Counted from the first letter of the stretch, positions 51,738 through 61,022 are shown. The stretch is 64,000 nucleotides of DNA from CAZQVA01 sp964596685 (GCA_964596685.1 CAZQVA010000004.1:1-64000); one strand, 5' to 3'. The notes: a model not told the origin generated them from the sequence alone. A program made the numbers and translations.

Positions 51738-53129
51738 ATGACCAGCACGATCACACGCCATTACGTCGATATCGATACGGATTCGAGGCGTCGCAGAGTT
51801 CATTATCGCAAGTGCGGCAATGGCGGGCCCACGCTGCTGATGATCCACCAAAGTCCGCGATCTTCAGCGGAATATGAGCCGTTGATGCGCGAATGGTCGC
51901 GCCAGTTCACTTGCATCGCGCCTGATACGCCCGGCTTTGGGCAATCTGATCGGTTGGCCAAACCCGGCCCGGACATCGATGATTATGCCGATGCGCTGGT
52001 CGAATTCGTCGACACGATGGGAATCGCGGGAACGCTGGCCTATGGCTTTCATTCTGGCGGCATTATTCTGGTGACCGCGCTGCGGCGGCACCCGGATCGG
52101 TTTCGGGCGCTCGCCATTGGTGGCTATGCGATCTGGACGCCAGAGGAAGTTGCCCTGTTCGGCCAGAACTATCTGCCCCATTTCCTGCCGTCGGCCTATG
52201 GGGAGCACCTCACCTGGCTGTGGAATCGGATGCTGGAGCAGACCTGGTTTTTCCCGTGGTTCGATACGCGGCCCCAGACGCGCATGTCCGTTGCCCATGA
52301 CGATCCGGTCCGGGTCCACGGGGGGGTGATCGACATGCTTGATGCGGGCAATGCTTACCGCGACGGATATGGCGCGGTCATCAACGCGCCGCGCGACATT
52401 CCGGCAGCGGATGCCGTGGTGCCGCCGTGCCTGATTACGGCATACAATGGAGATCCGCTTCAGGCGCATATCGACCGGCTGGGGGCGCTGCCGGCCAACT
52501 GGGAGGCCCGCAAGGTGGTGACACCGGCCGACCATCAGATCGCCAGCGCGGAATTTCTGCTGAGCCAGGGCGGCATCACCGCTGCGGAATTTCCGGAAGT
52601 CGATGATGCAGGTTTCGTGGCGGTGAAGACGGATGCGTTTGACGGTCTGATCCACTGGTCTGGCAAGACTGGTTCAGGGCGGTTGACGATCCACGCCCCC
52701 GCGCGTTCGGTGGCGCAGGTCGACACTTCTGCCTCGCTGGCGATCGACCTGCCGGGGCATGGCCTGTCACACGGGTGGATCGGGGATGCGCCGACCGATT
52801 GGTCCCCCTGGCAGGAAGTGATCGACGTTGCGGCAACCCGACTTAGCGCTACGTCCCTCTCGTTCGAGCCGTTGCCGGTTGGTGAAGGCGATCAGCTGTA
52901 TCCCGACCTTTCGCCTGATCGCCACGGCGCATACCTTACGCGGGCATGGAACATCGTTCGGGCCGAACGCTTCTTCGCCCCCTGGTATGTCGCCAGTTCC
53001 GACACCGCGATTCCCTTTGAGGTCGATGCCGTGTCTCCAGGGGCGCTGGCATCTGCCCATCTTGCCCGCCTTCGGGGCGTATCGGCACGTGCGTGCCATC
53101 AGGCTCGGCAGGCTGCCGACATTCTGTAA
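51738..53129 (+). CDS. Alpha/beta hydrolase with a variant nucleophile elbow
   Basis: The product has 463 residues from ATG 51738 (MTSTITRHYVDIDTDS); ATG 51723 is possible. The N-terminal 280 residues are an alpha/beta hydrolase: LLMIHQSPRSSAEYEPLM (oxyanion region), CIAPDTPGFGQSDRL, and AYGFHSGGIILVTALRRHPD. In the last motif the residue expected to be the nucleophile is His, with Ser in the next position, unlike the usual GxSxG. The C-terminal 180 residues are extra and end in an Ala-rich helix. It heads the plus-strand operon. It may open or deacylate a ring-cleavage product; the exact reaction is unknown. Confidence 0.8.
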   Translation: MTSTITRHYVDIDTDSRRRRVHYRKCGNGGPTLLMIHQSPRSSAEYEPLMREWSRQFTCIAPDTPGFGQSDRLAKPGPDIDDYADALVEFVDTMGIAGTLAYGFHSGGIILVTALRRHPDRFRALAIGGYAIWTPEEVALFGQNYLPHFLPSAYGEHLTWLWNRMLEQTWFFPWFDTRPQTRMSVAHDDPVRVHGGVIDMLDAGNAYRDGYGAVINAPRDIPAADAVVPPCLITAYNGDPLQAHIDRLGALPANWEARKVVTPADHQIASAEFLLSQGGITAAEFPEVDDAGFVAVKTDAFDGLIHWSGKTGSGRLTIHAPARSVAQVDTSASLAIDLPGHGLSHGWIGDAPTDWSPWQEVIDVAATRLSATSLSFEPLPVGEGDQLYPDLSPDRHGAYLTRAWNIVRAERFFAPWYVASSDTAIPFEVDAVSPGALASAHLARLRGVSARACHQARQAADIL

Positions 53130-53147
53130 CCAAGGAGTTCCTCTGTC

Positions 53148-53663
53148 ATGACCGACACACTCGTCGACATTCGTTCGGCCATGCCGCTGCTGGCGCGCCA
53201 TGAAGGCGTCTGGGACGGCGTTTACAGCTACTTCAATGCCCGCAACGAAAAAGTGGACGAACACGCCAGCCGCCTGATCTGCCGTTTCCCCGATGGCGGC
53301 CCGTTTCCCTATCATCAGACCAATCATTACACCTGGGCCGACGGACGCCGTGAATCGCGGGATTTCCCGGCGCTTTACCGCGATGGCCGCGTCTGGTGGG
53401 ACAACGACCTGATCAAGGGCTGGGCAGCGGAAGTCCCGCTCGACGAATACAACCGCACCGTCATGCTGTACTGGCAGCGCACGGGCGACCCTTCGCTGTA
53501 CCTCTATGAGCAGATCCAGATTTCCGACGACGGTCAGCACCGTTGCCGCACCTGGCACTGGATTCGCAATGGCCAGCTCGAAACGCGCACTGCGATCAAC
53601 GAAACGTTCGTGACTCGCGATTGGCGTGCGATCGACGCCGAGATGGAGGCCGCCGCTGTCTGA
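53148..53663 (+). CDS. Small lipocalin-like protein (DUF3598-like)
   Basis: The 171-residue soluble, aromatic-rich protein reads LLARHEGVWDGVYSYFNARN, CRFPDGGPFPYHQTNHYTWADGRRESRDF, LYRDGRVWWDNDLIKGWAAEVP and later HWIRNGQLETRTAINETFV. The repeated strand pattern with W and G suggests a beta-barrel that binds a small molecule, similar to DUF3598/DUF1579-type proteins; this is tentative. It follows the alpha/beta hydrolase after 18 bases with an AAGGAG ribosome site and overlaps the LeuC-like gene. Possibly an accessory binding protein or hydratase. Confidence 0.65.
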   Translation: MTDTLVDIRSAMPLLARHEGVWDGVYSYFNARNEKVDEHASRLICRFPDGGPFPYHQTNHYTWADGRRESRDFPALYRDGRVWWDNDLIKGWAAEVPLDEYNRTVMLYWQRTGDPSLYLYEQIQISDDGQHRCRTWHWIRNGQLETRTAINETFVTRDWRAIDAEMEAAAV

Positions 53664-55035
53664 ACCGCTGCCCCTGTTCGACAGGATCTGGCGATCCCAT
53701 GTCGTCGCCTCGCTTGAGGGCGGAGCCGACCTGGTAGCCATCGACCGGATTTTCCTGCACGAACGCACCGGGGCCGCCGCGCTCAACGCGCTGGCCGCCG
53801 CCGGGCGCAAGGTGGCCGATCCGGCGCGCGTCTTCGCTGTGACGGACCACATCGTTGATACTCGTCCGGGGCGCACCGACCAAACGCTGATGCCCGGCGG
53901 TCAGGCGTTCATTGCAGAAACACGAGCTGCCACGCAGGCTGCCAGAATCCGTCTGTTCGACGTCAATGATCCGGATCAGGGCATCGTTCACGTCATTTCC
54001 CCCGAACTGGGCATTGTCCTGCCCGGGGCCACCCTGATCGCCCCCGATAGCCACACCTGCACGCAGGGGGCATTCGGTGCGCTGGCATGGGGGATTGGTT
54101 CTTCGGAAGCGGAACACGCGATGGCCACCGGCACGCTCCGCCTCAAAAAACCCGGCACGATGCGCGTCACCTTTTCCGGAACGCTGCCCGCCCTGGTGAC
54201 ACCCAAGGACATGGCACTGGCGTTGATCGCCCGTTACGGCGCGGGTGGCGGTGCAGGTCATGCAGTGGAATTCGCCGGCGATGCGGTGCGCGCTCTTGGC
54301 ATGGAAGGGCGCATGACGCTTTGCAACATGGCCACAGAGTTTTCGGCCATGACAGGCATGATCGTGCCGGATGAAAAGACCTTTGCATGGCTGGAAGGGC
54401 GCCGGTACGCGCCTGCGGGCCCGGCCTGGGATGCAGCGCTGGCCCATTGGCGCACACTGATCAGCGACGCAGGGGCGAGGTTCGATCGGGAAATCGAAAT
54501 CGACGCGGGCACCCTTGCACCAATGATCAGTTGGGGAACCAGCCCTGAGCACGCGGTCGGGATTGACCAGTGCGTCCCCGAAGACGCGCCGCAGCGGGCG
54601 CTGGACTATATCGGACTGGAAAAAGGGACCTCTCTGAGGGGTATCCGGATCGACGCGGCTTTTATCGGCAGTTGCACCAACAGCCGGCTCTCCGATCTGC
54701 GCCAGGCTGCTGCGCTGCTGCGCGGGAAGCGCGTGGCTGATGGGGTAAAAGCGATCTGCGTGCCCGGTTCGTCGCGCGTCAAGCGCGAGGCCGAGGCAGA
54801 AGGGCTGGACCGGGTATTCGTTGAAGCCGGGTTCGAATGGCGCGAAAGCGGCTGTTCGATGTGCTTTTATGCCGGTGGCGAAAGCTTTGGGCATGGTGCG
54901 CGGGTGGCTTCCACCACCAACCGGAATTTCGAAAGCCGGCAAGGGCCGAATGTCAAAACCCACATCGCCAGTCCAGCAACGGTGGCGGCCAGTGCGCTGG
55001 CAGGGTGCCTGGCCGACCCGCGGGAGATTACCTGA
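53626..55035 (+). CDS. LeuC-like aconitase-family hydratase, large subunit
   Basis: The 469-residue iron-sulfur hydro-lyase large subunit has APDSHTCTQGAFGALAWGIG (about 141-160), FIGSCTNSRLSDL and SGCSMCFYAGG supplying the three cluster Cys residues, followed by STTNRNFESRQG. Chains of this size act on isopropylmalate, citraconate/citramalate or maleate/malate. The start is unclear. The GTG at 53626 overlaps the previous gene by 38 bases. A CTG at 53656 has an ideal GGAGG six bases before it and would begin LSEPLPLFDRIW, a typical family N-terminus. It is coupled to the LeuD-like gene. Confidence 0.9.
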   Translation: MRSTPRWRPPLSEPLPLFDRIWRSHVVASLEGGADLVAIDRIFLHERTGAAALNALAAAGRKVADPARVFAVTDHIVDTRPGRTDQTLMPGGQAFIAETRAATQAARIRLFDVNDPDQGIVHVISPELGIVLPGATLIAPDSHTCTQGAFGALAWGIGSSEAEHAMATGTLRLKKPGTMRVTFSGTLPALVTPKDMALALIARYGAGGGAGHAVEFAGDAVRALGMEGRMTLCNMATEFSAMTGMIVPDEKTFAWLEGRRYAPAGPAWDAALAHWRTLISDAGARFDREIEIDAGTLAPMISWGTSPEHAVGIDQCVPEDAPQRALDYIGLEKGTSLRGIRIDAAFIGSCTNSRLSDLRQAAALLRGKRVADGVKAICVPGSSRVKREAEAEGLDRVFVEAGFEWRESGCSMCFYAGGESFGHGARVASTTNRNFESRQGPNVKTHIASPATVAASALAGCLADPREIT

Positions 55036-55652
55036 TGGCACAGCCGCTTTCACAAATCACCTCGCTGCCGCTGCCACTGCTGCGCGATAACGTCGATACC
55101 GACCAGATCATCCCATCGCGCGAAATGAAGAGTACCGGCAAGACCGGTCTGGCAGGCGGCCTGTTTGCGGGCTGGCGCTATATCGGCACGTCGGGCCGCG
55201 AGCCCGATCCGGCCTTTGTGCTCAACAATCCCCGTTACGCGCAAAGTGAAGTCATCCTGGCCGGGCGTAATTTTGGTTGCGGATCAAGCCGTGAGCATGC
55301 GGTCTGGGCCCTCGCGGAATTTGGTTTTCGGGCCATTCTGGCGGAGAGTTTCGCCCCGATCTTTGCCGGCAACTGCGTGCGTAACGGAATCGTTCCGATC
55401 GTGCTGGAAGCAGACGCCATAGCCGCCATTTCGGTCAGGGATGCTCCCGTGACCATCCGGCTTGACGAGCAGGACGTTACGTCGGCCGATGGACAGCGCT
55501 GGACTTTCGCCATCGATGCGGAAGCGAAGGCCATGCTGCGTCATGGTCTGGATGCCATCGACCTGACCTTGCAGCAGGCGCAACGAATTGCCGAATGGCA
55601 GGGCTGTGACCGCGCAGCACGCCCCTGGATTTACCTGGAGGAAACCGCATGA
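55035..55652 (+). CDS. LeuD-like aconitase-family hydratase, small subunit
   Basis: The 205-residue small subunit completes the LeuC-like enzyme. NVDTDQIIPSREMKS (about 20-34) and LAGRNFGCGSSREHAVWALA (about 74-93), then APIFAGNCVRNGIVPI, are the swivel-domain signatures. ATG 55035 shares one base with the LeuC stop. A longer upstream frame in LeuC is not coding. Since leucine synthesis genes (leuA, leuB) are absent and the partners are catabolic, a role in hydration of an unsaturated diacid is more likely than in leucine synthesis. Confidence 0.92.
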   Translation: MAQPLSQITSLPLPLLRDNVDTDQIIPSREMKSTGKTGLAGGLFAGWRYIGTSGREPDPAFVLNNPRYAQSEVILAGRNFGCGSSREHAVWALAEFGFRAILAESFAPIFAGNCVRNGIVPIVLEADAIAAISVRDAPVTIRLDEQDVTSADGQRWTFAIDAEAKAMLRHGLDAIDLTLQQAQRIAEWQGCDRAARPWIYLEETA

Positions 55653-56581
55653 CTCAGCATATCCGGATTAGCGAAGTCGGACTGCGCGACGGGTTGCAAA
55701 GCATCGATCGCGTCATGCCGACCGAGGCCAAGAAGGCCTGGATCCTGGCCGAGGTCGCCGCTGGCGTGACCGAGATGGAAGTGGGCAGTTTCGTGCCGCC
55801 CAGCCTGCTGCCACAGATGGCGGATACGGCTGAAATCATCGCGTTCGCCAAGACGGTGCCGGGGCTGGAGGTGGTTGCGCTGGTTCCCAACCTCAAAGGC
55901 GCGGAACGGGCTATCGCGGCCGGGGTGGACAAGATGTCCATCCCGTTCTCGATGTCGGAATCGCACAGTCTCAAAAATGTGCGCAAGACTCACGCGGAAA
56001 TGCTGGACCAGATCGCTGCTATCGCGGCGCTGGTTGCTGCCCAGCCTGAGGGCCGCCGCCCGCACTTCGAGGTAGGGCTGTCCACGGCATTCGGTTGCAC
56101 GATCGAAGGCCCGGTGCCGGAAAACCAGGTCGTTCATCTGGCAGAACAGTCGATCGCGGCGGGCGTGGCCGAAGTCTGCCTTTCGGACACCACGGGCTAT
56201 GCCAACCCGACGCAGGTCCGGCGGCTGGTGCGCGCGGTGAAGGGTGCAATCGGCGCGGACCGGTTGAATACGCTGCATCTCCACAACACCCGCGGACTTG
56301 GCTTGGCCAACGTGCTGGCAGGGCTGGAGGAAGGGATCACGACGTTCGATTCGTCGATGGGCGGGATCGGCGGTTGCCCATTTGCGCCAGGCGCATCGGG
56401 CAACATCGTGACCGAAGATCTGGTGTTCATGCTGGAAGCGATGGGGCTGCACACCGGGATCGATATCGCAGGTCTGGCCGCCGTGCGCCGGATCATCGCG
56501 GACGCCCTGCCGGGTGAGCCGCTTTATGGGTTCATTCCCGACGCTGGGGTGCCTTTGGGTTTTGAAAGGATCGCTGAATGA
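55649..56581 (+). CDS. HMG-CoA-lyase-like acyl-CoA lyase
   Basis: The 310-residue TIM-barrel lyase has EVGLRDGLQS (about 9-18) with the metal-binding Asp, EVGSFVPPSLLPQMAD, LHLHNTRGLGLANVLAGLEE with the His ligands, and the catalytic Cys loop GIGGCPFAPGASGN. The DRE-TIM family cleaves HMG-CoA or citramalyl-CoA type thioesters; (R)-citramalyl-CoA lyase of Chloroflexus belongs here. Next to a hydratase and a CoA-transferase it probably cleaves an (alkyl)malyl-CoA. It overlaps both neighbours by four bases. Confidence 0.9.
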   Translation: MTQHIRISEVGLRDGLQSIDRVMPTEAKKAWILAEVAAGVTEMEVGSFVPPSLLPQMADTAEIIAFAKTVPGLEVVALVPNLKGAERAIAAGVDKMSIPFSMSESHSLKNVRKTHAEMLDQIAAIAALVAAQPEGRRPHFEVGLSTAFGCTIEGPVPENQVVHLAEQSIAAGVAEVCLSDTTGYANPTQVRRLVRAVKGAIGADRLNTLHLHNTRGLGLANVLAGLEEGITTFDSSMGGIGGCPFAPGASGNIVTEDLVFMLEAMGLHTGIDIAGLAAVRRIIADALPGEPLYGFIPDAGVPLGFERIAE

Positions 56582-57765
56582 CGTCCACCGCTGATGTCCC
56601 CATGCCGCTCAAGGGCATCCGGGTTATCGAGTTTACCCATATGGTCATGGGGCCGGCCGTCGGCGCGATGCTGGCGTCGCTTGGTGCGGATGTGGTCCGC
56701 GTGGAACCGGTCGGCGGCGACAACACGCGCCGTCTTCTTGGGTCTGGCGCAGGTTATTTCCCGATGTACAACCGGCACAAGCAGTCGATCTGCCTCGATC
56801 TCAAAAGCGAAGCAGGCCTGGGCGTGGCCCGCGACCTCGCCGCCGACGCCGACGTCTTGATCGAAAATTTCAGGCCTGGCGCACTCGACCGCCTTGGCCT
56901 GGGATATGAAGCCCTGTCCAAGGTCAATCCGCGGCTGATCTATTGTTCGGAAAAAGGCTTTCTGCCGGGACCGTACGAAAATCGTACCGCGTTGGACGAA
57001 GTGGCGCAGATGATGGGCGGTCTGGCCTATATGACCGGACCTCCGGGCCGTCCGCTGCGCGCTGGGGCCAGCGTGATCGATGTCACCGGCGGCATGTTCG
57101 GGGTAATCGCGATTCTTGCAGCGATCAACGAGCGCCACACAACCGGACACGGGCAGTTTGTACAAAGTGCTCTGTTCGAAACCACGATCTACCTGATCGG
57201 TCAGCACATGGCCCAGAAGGCCGTGACCGGGAAAGCCGCGGACCCGATGCCGGCGCGCATTTCGGCCTGGGCAATCTATGACGTGTTCGAAACGCGCGAC
57301 GACCCGATCTTCATCGGGGTCGTGACCGATGGCTTGTGGGAAAAGTTCTGCAAGCTGTTCGGTTTGAACGATCTGTGGTCGGATGAAAGCATCCGCATCA
57401 ACAATGCCCGCGTCCAGGCGCGTGACCGGATACTGCCGCGTATTCGTGAACTGATCGCCGGTTTTACCCGCGCCGAGCTGATCGACCGGCTGGAAGGCAC
57501 GGGGCTGCCTTTTGCTCCTATCGGGCGCCCGCAGGACATGTTTGACGATCCGCACCTGCTGGCTAGCGGCGGGCTTGAACCAGTCAGGCTGCCCGACGGC
57601 ACCCAGACCGCGCTTCCGGCCTTGCCGATCATGATGAACGGACGCCGGCCCAGCACCGCATCGACACTGTCCGAACCCGGCGCCGATAGCCGCATGGTGC
57701 TGGCGGGACTGGGGTACGCGCCGGAACGGATCGAAGCGTTACTGGCTGCAGGGTCGGTGGGCTGA
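56578..57765 (+). CDS. CaiB/BaiF-family CoA-transferase
   Basis: The 395-residue class III CoA-transferase shows LKGIRVIEFTHMVMGPAVGA (about 10-29), ADVVRVEPVGGDNTRRLLGS, LIENFRPGALDRLGLGYEAL and RPLRAGASVIDVTGGMFGVI (about 159-178), where the Asp forms the acyl intermediate. Such enzymes move CoA between carboxylic acids; succinyl-CoA:citramalate CoA-transferase is a known member. It overlaps the lyase by four bases, so activation and cleavage of the acid are probably one module. An 86-base gap separates it from the following DUF1838 gene. Confidence 0.92.
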   Translation: MTSTADVPMPLKGIRVIEFTHMVMGPAVGAMLASLGADVVRVEPVGGDNTRRLLGSGAGYFPMYNRHKQSICLDLKSEAGLGVARDLAADADVLIENFRPGALDRLGLGYEALSKVNPRLIYCSEKGFLPGPYENRTALDEVAQMMGGLAYMTGPPGRPLRAGASVIDVTGGMFGVIAILAAINERHTTGHGQFVQSALFETTIYLIGQHMAQKAVTGKAADPMPARISAWAIYDVFETRDDPIFIGVVTDGLWEKFCKLFGLNDLWSDESIRINNARVQARDRILPRIRELIAGFTRAELIDRLEGTGLPFAPIGRPQDMFDDPHLLASGGLEPVRLPDGTQTALPALPIMMNGRRPSTASTLSEPGADSRMVLAGLGYAPERIEALLAAGSVG

Positions 57766-57851
57766 TTCAGGGGCGTCGATACGTCATGAACTGATCCTGC
57801 GGTGCCCCCTTCGGCAGTAGGCTTCGCGGATTCCATAAGGGAGAATAGGCT

Positions 57852-58691
57852 ATGTTCTGGAAATCTACTCAAGCGGCGCTGGCGCTTTTCGCCTTGCTGC
57901 CGATGACGCCCGCGCTGGCCGCCGACAAGCCGGCTTCCGCTTCACGGGATGCGGCGACTCCGGAATTCCGGGCTTGGGTTGATGCGCGGGCCGGAACGGG
58001 GCAGCCTGTGCACTGGGTTGCCGAGGGTGGGGTCTATGAATACCCATCCGGTCGCAAGCTGTTTGGGATGGTGGGGTTTGACAGCAGTCGCGTGATCTGG
58101 CCCGCCAAGGCTGGCGAGCCTGTTTTTCACCTTACGCGCAAGACATTCGCCTATACGGATCCCCAGACCGGAGAGATTCTGCGCGAATTCAACGGGCAGC
58201 CGGTTACGCCGATCGCGTATCCTTATCAGATGATCTCCTATCGCCAGGAAGGCGATCAAATCTTTGCCGATGTCGAACAGGGGGCCGGCAAGGATGTGCG
58301 TACCATCAGGGCCCGCGATGGCATCCGCTATCGTTGGCTGGGCAAGGATACGCTGGCGGTCACCGCTCCCATCTTTCTTGATTTTCCGCTGCCCGGTGGC
58401 GCGCTGTACGAAGCTTGGGAAAACTACGATTTCTTCCTCCACCGTGCCGGAAAGCTGGATGAACCCTATCAGATGAGCTGGCAGCGCTTTGGCGCATTGC
58501 CTGCGTGGGCTGGCAAGGGCAAGGCAATCTACCATCTGGTTTCGTGGCGGGTTGAGAGCGAGAAGGAATTTCCGGCGCCGTTGCTGGCGTGGGCCAGGGA
58601 AAGCATGTCGCTGTGGCTGAAGCCGCCAGCCGATGTCGCGGAAGTGCGTCGTTTGCAGAAGGGCGACGCGGGCGAAGCTTGGGCGAAGTGA
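57852..58691 (+). CDS. DUF1838 family exported protein
   Basis: The 279-residue protein has an N-terminal signal peptide (AALALFALLPMTPALAAD, cleavage near residue 24). The mature part contains VHWVAEGGVYEYPSGRKLFG, ILREFNGQPVTPIAYPYQMI and WENYDFFLHRAGKLDEPYQM then SWQRFGALPAWAG, the blocks of DUF1838, a beta-rich family of unknown activity seen in catabolic clusters. An AGGGAGAA ribosome site lies before ATG. It may act in the periplasm on the substrate before uptake. Confidence 0.8.
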   Translation: MFWKSTQAALALFALLPMTPALAADKPASASRDAATPEFRAWVDARAGTGQPVHWVAEGGVYEYPSGRKLFGMVGFDSSRVIWPAKAGEPVFHLTRKTFAYTDPQTGEILREFNGQPVTPIAYPYQMISYRQEGDQIFADVEQGAGKDVRTIRARDGIRYRWLGKDTLAVTAPIFLDFPLPGGALYEAWENYDFFLHRAGKLDEPYQMSWQRFGALPAWAGKGKAIYHLVSWRVESEKEFPAPLLAWARESMSLWLKPPADVAEVRRLQKGDAGEAWAK

Positions 58692-58740
58692 TCTTTGCTA
58701 CGGCCCAGGTTCAATCCCTTTGCATGCGGGAGCTGCTTTC

Positions 58741-59400
58741 ATGACTGTCTGGATTCTTGTCTTACACATCGCGGTTCTGGGCTACTGGCTTGGCTCCGAA
58801 CTGGTGATCAATTCGACTTATCGTTACGTCAGCTATGCCGGATCCATGCCCTTTAATGAGCGGCAGCGGTTGATGGACCATGTCATGATCGTTGATCAGC
58901 ATGTGCGTTATGCACTCGTCCTGCAGGCAATGCTGGGGACGATGCTGGCCGCCTCCTATGGACTTGTGCCGGGCGGGGAAACGGTGGCGAATATCGCTCT
59001 GGCCATCGGCATCGCCTGGTTGGCCTTCGTCGAGGCGGTGCATCGACTGCACCACAGTGCGATCGGCCAGGTCCTGGCCGCAATCGACCGGGCATCGCGA
59101 TACGTGCTGATCATCATTCTGCTGGCGTTGGCGACCGGTATTGTCGGCAGTGAGTGGAGTATGCCGCTCTGGCTGCGGTTGAAGCTGGGCCTGTTCGCAG
59201 GGGTGATCTCTTGCGGGGTTGGCATCCGCTTTGCGCTGATCGCGCATTTCCGCACCTGGGCCGTAATGGCCCGCGATGGCGTCACGCCTGAACGCAACGC
59301 GGTGATCGAACGGACTTATGTTCGGGCAACTTCGGTGCTGGTTCTGCTATGGGTGTTCATCGCGGCGATCGTCGTGGTGAGCGTGGTCAAGCCTGTATGA
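58741..59400 (+). CDS. Multi-helix membrane protein B of the catabolic block
   Basis: The ATG at 58741 (MTVWILVLHIAVLGYWLGSE) gives 219 residues with six or so membrane helices. It is a paralogue of membrane protein A (45188-45880): both have His at the start of helix 1 followed by YWLG(S/G)E, and a loop with ER.R.M..........R. The His and the loop arginines suggest a heme- or quinone-associated membrane protein that could take electrons from the flavoenzyme encoded next. Its stop overlaps that gene by four bases, which supports a partnership. An upstream ATG at 58633 belongs to another frame. Confidence 0.75.
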   Translation: MTVWILVLHIAVLGYWLGSELVINSTYRYVSYAGSMPFNERQRLMDHVMIVDQHVRYALVLQAMLGTMLAASYGLVPGGETVANIALAIGIAWLAFVEAVHRLHHSAIGQVLAAIDRASRYVLIIILLALATGIVGSEWSMPLWLRLKLGLFAGVISCGVGIRFALIAHFRTWAVMARDGVTPERNAVIERTYVRATSVLVLLWVFIAAIVVVSVVKPV

Positions 59401-60986
59401 CCCAGCCGGACCGGGTCTTGCTGATCGCCAGCCTGCGTCAGCGGTACGGTAACGAGGCCGTGCTGACTGATCCGGTCCGGCTGGCAGCGGCCAGCCATGA
59501 TGTCTATGCATCGGGCGTCGCGCCAATTGCCATTCTGGTTCCGAAAGATGCGGCCGATTTGGGGGTGGCGATTGCCGAGATCACAGCGCATGGGCTGGCC
59601 GTGGTCCCACGTGGCGGCGGGCTGAGCTATACCGCAGGTTATGTCAGGCAAGCGGGTGAGGCCGTGCTTGTCGACTTGTCCAGGCTGGACCGGATTCTGG
59701 TGATCGACCCAGTCAACATGACCGTGACGGTAGAGGCAGGCGCGACGTGGAAAGCGATCCACGCCGCTCTTGCTGAGTATGACCTTCGACTTCCCTTCTT
59801 CGGCACTTTCTCAGGCGCCGGCGCGACCGTCGGTGGTGGATTGTCGCATGGTGCCCTGTTCTTCGGGTCGGCACGGTATGGAACGGTTGCCGATATTGTT
59901 CTGTCGATGGACGTCGTGCTGGCCGATGGCAGTACCATGCGCACCGGGCAGGCCGCACTTCAGGCACCTTGCCATCCGGTGTTTCGTGGTCTTGGCCCTG
60001 ATCTGACTGGGCTGTTCCTGCACGATGGAGGCGCCTTCGGGATCAAGACGAAAGCTCACCTTCGCGTGATACGCCGTCCGGCCCATACGGGGTATGCCAG
60101 TTTTGCCTTTAGGCGGATTGTCGATGCCGTGGATGCGCTTTGTGCCATCCAGCGCGAAGGGCTGATCGAAGACGGATACATCATGGATCCGGGCGCGACC
60201 GATCATCTCGATGTGGATGCGGCGGCCGTGGCCCGGTCCGTGCGGGCCGTGTCGCGCAATTCGGGCGGCGTGCTGGGGGCGGCGAAATCTTTGCTGGCCA
60301 TGTCGCGCGGTGGACTGGATGTGATCCCGCAAGGGCACTTTTCACTGCATCTGGTTTGCGCTGAGCGCACCCGGTCCGGGCTGAACGAAGCCTTGGCCAA
60401 TTGCGCCAGAATCGCGCATTCGCATGACGGACGCCGAGTTGCTCCGACAATCCCGATGGTTGCGCGAGCAGACCCCTTCCCCGGCCTGAACGGCGTGTTG
60501 GGGCCGGGCGGCGGGCGCTGGGCCGCTCTCAACGCGAAAGTGGCGCTTGGCGAAGCACATCGGGTCGTTGCGGCTTTTGACCAGATGATTGCGGCAATGA
60601 CCAGTGAAATGAAGCGTCACGGTGTGCGTGTAACGCGTCTGGCGTCAGCACTCTCCACTCCGTGTTTCAGTTTCGAAGGCGTATTCCACTGGAGCGACAG
60701 TTGGCTGCCGCTGCATCGAAGTGCCCCGGACGCTGCGGCTCTAGCACGTTTGGACGAACCCGCGCCAAATCCTGCGGCAAGGGAACTCGTCGCGCGGTTG
60801 CGGGCGATGACGGTGGACCTGTTTCGCGCGCACGGTGCGGCATCGAACCAGATTGGACGAACCTATCCGTTCATGCCTGTGTTGCGGGATGAGCCGGCTG
60901 ACTTGTTGCGGGCGATCAAGCTGGCAGTCGATCCGCACAACCTGATGAACCCAGGCGTTCTGGGTTTTCCCTGTTCGTCCCGATGA
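59397..60986 (+). CDS. FAD-linked oxidase (PCMH/vanillyl-alcohol-oxidase fold)
   Basis: The 529-residue flavoprotein starts at ATG 59397. The FAD-binding PCMH domain (about 35-215) reads VVPRGGGLSYTAGYV, VLVDLSRLDRILVIDPVNMT, FFGTFSGAGATVGGGLSHGA and GLGPDLTGLFLHDGGAFGI. The C-terminal cap has YPFMPVLRDEPADLLRAIKL and the ending VDPHNLMNPGVLGF seen in cresol methylhydroxylase, lactate dehydrogenase and related enzymes. It would oxidise an alcohol, hydroxyacid or benzylic-type group. It is translationally coupled to membrane protein B, which may connect it to the respiratory chain. Confidence 0.88.
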   Translation: MTQPDRVLLIASLRQRYGNEAVLTDPVRLAAASHDVYASGVAPIAILVPKDAADLGVAIAEITAHGLAVVPRGGGLSYTAGYVRQAGEAVLVDLSRLDRILVIDPVNMTVTVEAGATWKAIHAALAEYDLRLPFFGTFSGAGATVGGGLSHGALFFGSARYGTVADIVLSMDVVLADGSTMRTGQAALQAPCHPVFRGLGPDLTGLFLHDGGAFGIKTKAHLRVIRRPAHTGYASFAFRRIVDAVDALCAIQREGLIEDGYIMDPGATDHLDVDAAAVARSVRAVSRNSGGVLGAAKSLLAMSRGGLDVIPQGHFSLHLVCAERTRSGLNEALANCARIAHSHDGRRVAPTIPMVARADPFPGLNGVLGPGGGRWAALNAKVALGEAHRVVAAFDQMIAAMTSEMKRHGVRVTRLASALSTPCFSFEGVFHWSDSWLPLHRSAPDAAALARLDEPAPNPAARELVARLRAMTVDLFRAHGAASNQIGRTYPFMPVLRDEPADLLRAIKLAVDPHNLMNPGVLGFPCSSR

Positions 60987-61022
60987 AGCGGTCGTCCTCG
61001 ATTTCAACCACCAGGAGTTATC

